NCBI GenBank assembly: GCA_029934085.1
Contig: JAOZMY010000012.1
Coordinates: forward strand, 1 to 38,489
Length of the DNA stretch: 38,489 nt
Direction: 5' to 3'
Origin: a bacterium
GTDB lineage: Bacteria > Desulfobacterota > S145-22
The notes below the pieces were generated by a model. That model was given only the letters and a program-made list of their open reading frames with translations. It was not told the DNA's origin and made no database searches. Below are positions 28,272 to 34,828 of the stretch, one piece after another. The position numbers and the translations under genes were made by a program. Within the stretch, counting starts at the first letter, position 1. Every line of letters starts with the position of its first letter.

Positions 28272-28450
28272 AAACAGGCGTGATAATAGGCTATAGGTGA
28301 GAGGAAATGAACGTGAGGGATTTCTCAAAATCTTTTTGTCTCACGCCAAGGCGCAAAGACGCAAATAATTATATTCCAGTTTCACATCACGCGTCACGGA
28401 TTATTGATCACAAAAACTCAGTCCTCAGTTCTCAGTCCTCGATTTGATCT

Positions 28451-28843
28451 ATGGAATGGACAGTTAAAACCACCGGTGACTATCCCATTGAGGCAGCTGT
28501 GCGCGTCTTAGGCGACGACCTTCTCATCGCCGTATGGGGCGGCACGCACCCCCATATCGGGGCCGTCGGTATCGCCCACCCCCGCCCAAGTTTGAAGGAC
28601 CCGGAACAGATCAGCGCAACCGCGTCCATCTACACCGTCATCGGCCATAAGGAAGACGCCGTGGTCCAGAAGATGGCCACGGAAATTGCTGCTGCCCTCA
28701 ACCGGATGATTGTGGTCACCGCCGGCATCCACTGGGATGACCTCACTCCCGAGGCCATCGGAAAAATTGTTGAGGGATGCGAAACCCTCACGTGGAAGAT
28801 CATTGAAGAAGCGAAAGGAAAAATAGGAACAAAATCAAGTTAG
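28451..28843 (+). CDS. LpdD-like protein (proposed prenylated-flavin chaperone-type domain associated with UbiD decarboxylases)
   Basis: 'GDDLLIAVWGGTHPHIGAVGIAHPRPSL...ASIYTVIGHKEDAVVQKMATEIAAALNRMIVVTAGIHWDDLTPEAIGKI'; sits next to UbiX. Confidence 0.75.
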   Translation: MEWTVKTTGDYPIEAAVRVLGDDLLIAVWGGTHPHIGAVGIAHPRPSLKDPEQISATASIYTVIGHKEDAVVQKMATEIAAALNRMIVVTAGIHWDDLTPEAIGKIVEGCETLTWKIIEEAKGKIGTKSS

Positions 28844-28912
28844 TTTTAGGTGTTACATTATTAAGTTTTAAGCCACTTAAAACTTCTTTTGCTTACACAA
28901 AAGGATAGAATC

Positions 28913-29479
28913 ATGGACAGACTTGTCGTCGGCATATCAGGAGCGAGCGGTGTCATCTACGGTGTCCGCTTTCTGGAAATCGCCTCCAAGCTACCCTTGG
29001 AAATCCATCTGATCATCTCCAACGCTGCGAAGAAAAACCTGGAGATCGAAACGGAATATACAGCCCGTGACCTGGAAGCGATGGCGCATACAGTCTATGA
29101 CCCCGGAGACTTGGGAGCCCCCGTCAGCAGTGGCTCCTTTCTCACCCTCGGCATGGTCATCATCCCCTGTTCTATTAAAACCCTCTCGGGCGTCGCCAAT
29201 TCCTTTAATGACACCCTGCTGATCCGAGCCGCCGACGTCAGCCTGAAAGAACGGCGCAAGACCGTCCTCGTGGTTCGGGAAACCCCGCTTCACCTGGGGC
29301 ACTTGAAACTGATGGAGAGGGTCACGGAATCGGGCGCCGTCATCTTCCCGCCCATTCCCGCCTTCTATCACAAGCCCAAAAAGATAGAAGATATCATCGA
29401 CCACAGTGTTGGCAAGGTGCTCGACCAGTTCGGCATCGAACACCACCTCTTCAAACGTTGGGGCGAAACGGAGAAATAA
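28913..29479 (+). CDS. ubiX: UbiX-family flavin prenyltransferase
   Basis: Re-called ATG 28913. 'VVGISGASGVIYGVRFLEI', 'MVIIPCSIKTLSGVANSFNDTLLIRAADVSLKERRKTVLVVRETPLHLGHLKLM', 'PPIPAFYHKPKKIEDIIDHSVGKVLDQFGIEH'. Confidence 0.95.
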   Translation: MDRLVVGISGASGVIYGVRFLEIASKLPLEIHLIISNAAKKNLEIETEYTARDLEAMAHTVYDPGDLGAPVSSGSFLTLGMVIIPCSIKTLSGVANSFNDTLLIRAADVSLKERRKTVLVVRETPLHLGHLKLMERVTESGAVIFPPIPAFYHKPKKIEDIIDHSVGKVLDQFGIEHHLFKRWGETEK

Positions 29480-29480
29480 C

Positions 29481-30101
29481 ATGGATTTCGACATCCTCTG
29501 GCAAACCTGCAAGCCCTACCTTGAAAAGGGCCGCCCCATCGATCTGGCCCACACGCGGATCAGCACCGATTTCGCCTGGCGCCTCCTGAGGGAAGGTATT
29601 AAAGGAGACGAAGACATCGTCATCCCCGCCATCATGCTCCACGACATCGGATACTCACAGATCGACGACAAAGACGTCTACATGAAAACCACATTCCCCG
29701 ACAAGGCCAATGCCCAATATGACATCCACGTCAAGGAGCTGCATCTGACGGAAGGCGCAAAGCTGGCGGAGAAGATTTTGAAAGAACTGAATTATCCGGC
29801 GCGATTGATTCCCCCCATTGTGGAAATCGTTCGGACCCATGAAGACCTCCAAGGCAACAAGCCGGATCAGAGTAACATGAACCGGGTCATTGTCAGCGAC
29901 GCGGATAAACTCTACCGCTACACCGCCTACAACATCACCAGCGGTATGACAATGCACCACAGAAAAAGCGAGGAAACCTTCCGCTTCATGTTCAAAAACA
30001 TTGACACCTGGCTCTGCCTGGAGATCTCAAAGCGCATTGCCATCGAAGAATTACGAAAACTTCCCTACGACTTCGGGCAAATAAACAAAGAATTATTCTA
30101 A
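29481..30101 (+). CDS. HD-domain protein (putative metal-dependent phosphohydrolase)
   Basis: Re-called ATG 29481, 1 nt after the UbiX stop. 'LAHTRISTDFAWRLL...DIVIPAIMLHDIGYSQI', 'IVRTHEDLQ', 'VSDADKLYRYT'. Confidence 0.85.
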   Translation: MDFDILWQTCKPYLEKGRPIDLAHTRISTDFAWRLLREGIKGDEDIVIPAIMLHDIGYSQIDDKDVYMKTTFPDKANAQYDIHVKELHLTEGAKLAEKILKELNYPARLIPPIVEIVRTHEDLQGNKPDQSNMNRVIVSDADKLYRYTAYNITSGMTMHHRKSEETFRFMFKNIDTWLCLEISKRIAIEELRKLPYDFGQINKELF

Positions 30102-30126
30102 TGAGTTAGTAGTTCGAGGCGAGGTA

Positions 30127-30639
30127 ATGGCACTCTTCACCATCGGCCACTCGAACGATTCCCTGGAGCATTTCCTCGAACTGATCCAGAAAAACGGCAT
30201 CGACACGGTCGTTGATGTGCGGCGGATTCCCTATAGCCGTTACGCCAAACAGTTCAACAAAAAGGCCCTTGCGGAATTCCTGAAACACCATGGAATCCAC
30301 TATATCTTCATGGGCGACAGCCTGGGGGGCAAGATCACCGATCCCCAATATCTGACCAAAGACGGACACATCGACTACGCCAAGGTAATGAAAAGCGGAA
30401 GGTTTCTGGAAGGGATCTCCCGTCTCGAGGGCGGTATCAGAAAAGGTTTCACCATCGCCCTTTTATGCGCGGAGAAAGACCCCCTGAAATGCCACAGGTT
30501 TCATCTCATTTCTCGCTTCCTCGCCCCAAAGGGCTACGAAATTCTCCACATCGTGGGCGACAAAATACTCAAGCACGAAGAATTGGAGAGAAAAATCGAC
30601 GGTCTTTTCTCCCACTCCGGCATCAAAAATTCTCCGTAA
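30127..30639 (+). CDS. DUF488-family protein
   Basis: 'LFTIGHSNDSLEHFLELIQKNGIDTVVDVRRIPYSRYAKQFNKKALAEFLKHHGIHYIFMGDSLGG'; 'LLCAEKDPLKCHRFHLISRFL'. Confidence 0.93.
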   Translation: MALFTIGHSNDSLEHFLELIQKNGIDTVVDVRRIPYSRYAKQFNKKALAEFLKHHGIHYIFMGDSLGGKITDPQYLTKDGHIDYAKVMKSGRFLEGISRLEGGIRKGFTIALLCAEKDPLKCHRFHLISRFLAPKGYEILHIVGDKILKHEELERKIDGLFSHSGIKNSP

Positions 30640-30974
30640 AATATGAAAACACAGAACGAAACAAGTTCAAAGGTTCTGGGTTCGTAGTTCTTTCACGCAG
30701 GACGCGGACAATGCAGAGAGGTTCCTGCCGCTATGTTTGACAAGGTCCTTCCGCTAAAAGAGGTTGCTTGTTAAAGCAAGTATCAGGAACAATTAATTTC
30801 TTAAACCCTGAGGGATTAACGTATCCTATCGAATTAACCCATACACCTTTTAGATAATAGAGTCCATTTCATACCATATTACCCCCAAAAAGTATTGAGG
30901 TGAAAATAGTTCCAGAAACAAAGAACTGGTTCACATTAAGCCCTTTTTTCTAATCATTTTTAGGGGTTATTACC

Positions 30975-31196
30975 TTTTCCACAAAACTTGTGGATAAATT
31001 GTAGATAGGTTGGTGAGAAGCATCTCTATCTCCCTTATATCCTTAGGAAAAAACCATTTTGCACACAAGTTGTGCGCAAAATGGCCATATAATTACAATA
31101 GGTTACAAGACACAAGCAAGATCCGACGGTTTTTAATCCTTCTCTGTCTTCAAACAGGGGATATACCCTTCAATCATGTGGATAAGGTGTGGATAG
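30975..31196. promoter_or_regulatory. Cluster of four DnaA-box-like 9-mers in an AT-rich gap
   Basis: TTTTCCACA 30975-30983, TGTGGATAA 30989-30997, TGTGGATAA 31177-31185, TGTGGATAG 31188-31196; consensus TTATCCACA/TGTGGATAA. Confidence 0.4.
31054..31084. repeat. 31-bp near-perfect palindrome CCATTTTGCACACAA-G-TTGTGCGCAAAATGG
   Basis: 15-bp arms with a single mismatch around a 1-nt centre. Confidence 0.85.
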
Positions 31197-31295
31197 TTGA
31201 GGATTTTGACCAAATAGTCCCGAACGGTTCCCTAACGCCTCCGAAACATCGTGTCGTTTTGGAGTTAAGCGTAAAAAACCTAAATTTGTTTCACC

Positions 31296-31436
31296 CTACT
31301 TAAATAAAAATGGGTCCCATTCTATTGTCCACGTCTTGGGTTCGACCGTAACCCTATGAGAGGTGGCACAACTGACAAAACCAACAAATATCAAAATCAC
31401 AAAGACAAATAAAATTTTCCTGACTTTTATTTTCAT
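31296..31436 (-). CDS. 46-aa putative lipoprotein (not in supplied ORF track)
   Basis: MKIKVRKILFVFVILIFVGFVSCATSHRVTVEPKTWTIEWDPFLFK*: basic N-terminus, hydrophobic core, lipobox-like GFVSC; RBS-like 'ggtgag' upstream. Confidence 0.55.
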   Translation of the reverse strand: MKIKVRKILFVFVILIFVGFVSCATSHRVTVEPKTWTIEWDPFLFK

Positions 31437-31686
31437 CAATTCTCACCAAAAATTTTCTATTTTATTGTTAATAGGCTGGTTTTTAACACGAACCTCCGTA
31501 TATTGTCAATTTTGAACTGTTGGATTCCCCGGATTAGATGAAGCAACCAAAAGGTATTAATTCCTTTCCCCAGAATTGTTTTGATGACTCCTCGAACATC
31601 ATTGACAATCCATTGATATCATATACGATCTATAAAGTATTGATACCTTGAACCAACCTCTCTGGGCTTTGTGAGGAGGAAAACAA

Positions 31687-32199
31687 ATCAACCACATAAG
31701 GAAACTCTATCTTTTCGTAGCCCTCTGCTTTCTTGCTAAAGTATTCTTTTATCCACTGGACGCCACGGCGATGGTGAGGCCGGACCGGGTCGTCGTCAAG
31801 AAATCCGAGCGTAAACTGTATCTCATGAGAAACGGCAAGATCATAAAATCTTATTCCATTGTTCTTGGCGCTCATCCAGAAGGTCACAAATTGCAAAAAG
31901 GGGACGAAAGAACACCCGAAGGGTGCTATATCCTGGACCACAAAAATGCCCACAGCTCTTACTACAAATCAATTCATATCTCTTATCCTAATCGAGCGGA
32001 TAGGGAACGGGCAAGAAAAGCTCATGTAAACCCTGGTGGTGCGATCATGATCCACGGGCAAAAAAACGGCTTAGAGTGGCTTTCTTTTATCTCCCAATAT
32101 TTCGACTGGACCGACGGCTGTATTGCGCTCACCAACAAGGATATGGATGAGATCTGGAATGCAGTCAAGGTGGGAACAACTATCGAGATCCTTCCCTGA
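31687..32199 (+). CDS. L,D-transpeptidase (YkuD/ErfK family), probable non-canonical start
   Basis: 'RVVVKKSERKLYLMRNGKIIKSYSIVLGAHPEGHKLQKGDERTPEGCYIL', 'AIMIHGQ', 'DWTDGCIALTNKDMDEIW'. First ATG is 31771, but in-frame upstream sequence encodes a signal peptide preceded by GAGGAGG. Confidence 0.85.
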   Translation: MNHIRKLYLFVALCFLAKVFFYPLDATAMVRPDRVVVKKSERKLYLMRNGKIIKSYSIVLGAHPEGHKLQKGDERTPEGCYILDHKNAHSSYYKSIHISYPNRADRERARKAHVNPGGAIMIHGQKNGLEWLSFISQYFDWTDGCIALTNKDMDEIWNAVKVGTTIEILP

Positions 32200-32253
32200 G
32201 TCTGAGGAAAATCCCGATGATTCCAAACAAATAGCTTTTTAACTTATTATTCC

Positions 32254-33582
32254 CTATCTCATCTTTAACACCGTCACCGTTTCGATGTGAAAGGTCTGGG
32301 GGAACATGTCGACGGGCGTGACCGACGTAACATTATACCCGGCGGTAGTAAGGATTTTCAGATCCCGTGCCAGGGTCATGGGATCACAGGAGACATAAAC
32401 AATGATTTCGGGTGATTCGTTTAACTTGGCCAGAATTTCGGCTGCTGTCCTCGCCCCGATTCTTGGTGGGTCCAGCACGAGTACGTCAAAGGATGTACCG
32501 CCACTTTTCAAATGTCCGGCAAGATAGTCGGCCGCATCGGCACAAATGAACTCCGCCGGATCGATACCGTTTGCCACGGCATTTCTTCTTGCCGTTTCGA
32601 TGGAGTCAAAGCTATCATCTACTCCTGTAACTTGCCATCCACGCGCCGCCATGGGTAGGGAGAAATTCCCCATGCCGCAGTAGAGATCGAGAATTCTCAG
32701 TGGCCGTTCAGTAGCGACCTCCTCCACTGTGTCCAAGACGAGGGCTGTGAGGCTTCGGTTCTGCGCCAGGTTGGCCTGGAAAAATCCCCCAGGCGGCACG
32801 GTAAGGCGCAGGGACGTCTCTTCCTCGGGGAGGATGGACACGGCACCGTCTCCGGCAATCGGTTCGGGCTTGGGGCTTTCCGGCGTCTCCAGCCAGAGGG
32901 AAAATCCTTGGCGCTCAGCGAGAGGCCCCGCTTCCCTCAGTGTCTTTTCAATCTTTTCTACCATTCGCCGCGAAGCGGAACGCAATCTAAAAATAGCCCT
33001 TGCCGCACCTACGTCTCCCGTTTCCAAAAGAAGTTCGCCCTTACCTTCCGTCATATAAGTTGCCGCCATCTCACTTTGAATAACTTCCAAGAGCTCATTC
33101 AAACGCGGGATGAGCAAGGGGCAACGAGAAACCGGAACGATCCGGTGGCTTCCCGCCCAGCGAAACCCCAAACCTTCCACTCCCCAGGTCAAGCGCGCTC
33201 GGCTGCGATAGTGATACGAATTCGGCGAAGGAAGAATATTGTGTATTCGCTCATTGGGAATACCGACTTTGGATGTGAGGATTTCTCCAACGATCTTTCT
33301 CTTCCACCAAAGCTGTCCCTCATAAGTCACATGCTGCCACTGGCATCCCCCGCAGCGTCCGAATGCGGGACAGGGCGGGTCTACCCTGTCTGGAGACGGG
33401 GTCATAACCCCCACAAGCCGTCCACGGATGTAGCGTTTCTTCTCTTGGAGGGGTTCCCAGGAAACAACGTCCCCCGGCACGGTCAACGGCACGAACACGG
33501 CCTTTCCATCGTAATACCCCAAACCGTCTCCCCGATAGACCAGTTTTTCTATTCTCAGGTCTTTTCGCATCCCGGTCTCCAT
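32254..33582 (-). CDS. 23S rRNA (uracil-5-)-methyltransferase, RlmD/RumA/TrmA family
   Basis: TRAM-like N-terminus, 'CPAFGRCGGCQWQHVTYEGQLWWKRKIV', 'LDLYCGMGNFSLPMA', 'DVLVLDPPRIGA', 'IVYVSCDPMTLARDLKIL'. Confidence 0.95.
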   Translation of the reverse strand: METGMRKDLRIEKLVYRGDGLGYYDGKAVFVPLTVPGDVVSWEPLQEKKRYIRGRLVGVMTPSPDRVDPPCPAFGRCGGCQWQHVTYEGQLWWKRKIVGEILTSKVGIPNERIHNILPSPNSYHYRSRARLTWGVEGLGFRWAGSHRIVPVSRCPLLIPRLNELLEVIQSEMAATYMTEGKGELLLETGDVGAARAIFRLRSASRRMVEKIEKTLREAGPLAERQGFSLWLETPESPKPEPIAGDGAVSILPEEETSLRLTVPPGGFFQANLAQNRSLTALVLDTVEEVATERPLRILDLYCGMGNFSLPMAARGWQVTGVDDSFDSIETARRNAVANGIDPAEFICADAADYLAGHLKSGGTSFDVLVLDPPRIGARTAAEILAKLNESPEIIVYVSCDPMTLARDLKILTTAGYNVTSVTPVDMFPQTFHIETVTVLKMR

Positions 33583-33722
33583 GGCCGTTACATGGTATCA
33601 CAAAAAGGGTATCAGCGGATCCCCGGAGGTTTCCTTGACCTGGGTATTCCCATTTGATAAACATAGAAAAGTTGAATAGAAATTCGATCCTTTAAAGACT
33701 TTATTGAAAAAGGGAGTTTCAT

Positions 33723-34307
33723 ATGGTTCGCCGCTGCATCTTAGGATTGTTTCTCGTCTTCATCGTGGGATGTTCCACGATCCAGGTCTCAAACGACTAC
33801 AACCCGGATTATGATTTCAGAAAGTTGCATTCCTTTGTGATCCTATACAACAAATCAGGAGAATCCCTTGCCAAGGAACGGATTGTCAAGGCCCTGACCG
33901 AGGGCTTCGAAGCAAAGGGATACAGGGCCGCCCCGAAGGACAAGGCGGATTTCTATGTCGTATTCCACACCAATGTCACAAACAAAAGACAAATCGTCAC
34001 GGATTATAAGACGATTGGGGTGCCCTATTCCGGATATGGGTACTACGGCTACCGCCATCCCTACCGTTACAGCAGCGGCACAGCGGTAGTCCCTGTTTAC
34101 CGGGAGGTTAACTATAAGGAAGGAAAGATCGTGGTTGATGCCCTCGATTCCAAGACGAAAAAGATCTTCTGGCGCGGCACCGCCACGGATCGTCTCAAGT
34201 CTCTCAAGACCCCCGAAGAACGGTGGGAATACATCAAGGGAGTGGTCGCGAAGCTGTTGGAATCCTTCCCCGCGAAAAACAAACCGCCCGCCAAGAATCA
34301 AAAATGA
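33723..34307 (+). CDS. DUF4136-family lipoprotein
   Basis: Lipobox 'LVFIVGCSTIQVSNDYNPDYDFRKLHSF'; 'EGKIVVDALDSKTKKIFWRGTATDRL'. Confidence 0.85.
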   Translation: MVRRCILGLFLVFIVGCSTIQVSNDYNPDYDFRKLHSFVILYNKSGESLAKERIVKALTEGFEAKGYRAAPKDKADFYVVFHTNVTNKRQIVTDYKTIGVPYSGYGYYGYRHPYRYSSGTAVVPVYREVNYKEGKIVVDALDSKTKKIFWRGTATDRLKSLKTPEERWEYIKGVVAKLLESFPAKNKPPAKNQK

Positions 34308-34317
34308 TTTTGGGGGG

Positions 34318-34500
34318 TTACACCCCTTCTAAGTCAATGATAAACCGTCCCTGGTCAATCCCCGCGATCTCAGAAATGATGTCACATTTGACCTTGAGCA
34401 TGTAGATGACCGACTTGTCTTCGATTTCTCCCCTCAGCGCCTCAAAATTCCCTGTTCCTTTTACGACAATCAAATCGACTTCAACGGTGAAAACTTCATC
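34318..34500 (-). pseudogene. C-terminal remnant of a DUF89-like (damage-control phosphatase family) protein
   Basis: 'DEVFTVEVDLIVVKGTGNFEALRGEIEDKSVIYMLKVKCDIISEIAGIDQGRFIIDLEGV' resembles a DUF89 C-terminus; N-terminal remainder missing. Right boundary approximate. Confidence 0.55.
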
Positions 34501-34797
34501 CTTCCCGGCACGGGCTCGGGAACGCGCATGAACATCCTGAGAATCTTCGACCGAGAGAACATCTCCCCCAACATCATCGCCGAGGTGGACAACCCCCAAA
34601 CCATCAAAAGGCTCGTCATGGAGAACAAGGGCATCTCGCTCATGTTTCCGCCCCTCATTGAGGAAGAGCTGAAGAAGGGCCTTATCGTGAAGCTACCCAT
34701 CAAGGGGAAAATCGTGATCGATGTGGAGCTTGCCTATAACGCCAAGCCCCCTATTCCTCCCCACGTCAAGGCCTTTATCGAAATCTCAAAACCATAA
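34490..34797 (+). pseudogene. C-terminal remnant of a LysR-family regulator effector domain
   Basis: 'ENFILPGTGSGTRMNILRIFDRENISPNIIAEVDNPQTIKRLVMENKGISLMFPPLIEEELKKGLIVKLPIKGKIVIDVELAYNAKPPIPPHVKAFIEIS'; no DNA-binding domain. Left boundary approximate. Confidence 0.65.
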
Positions 34798-34828
34798 TCG
34801 AGTCACACACTGTTTCAGAAACCGGAGT

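Noticed and set aside
31010-31303. 97-aa plus-strand ORF in the AT-rich gap
   Set aside because: Runs through the palindrome and DnaA-box-like motifs, no RBS, non-protein-like composition.
31330-31365. tRNA T-arm-like string 'ttgggttcgaccgtaaccc'
   Set aside because: Loop and stem do not fit a T-arm, no acceptor or anticodon arms, and it lies in the small lipoprotein ORF.
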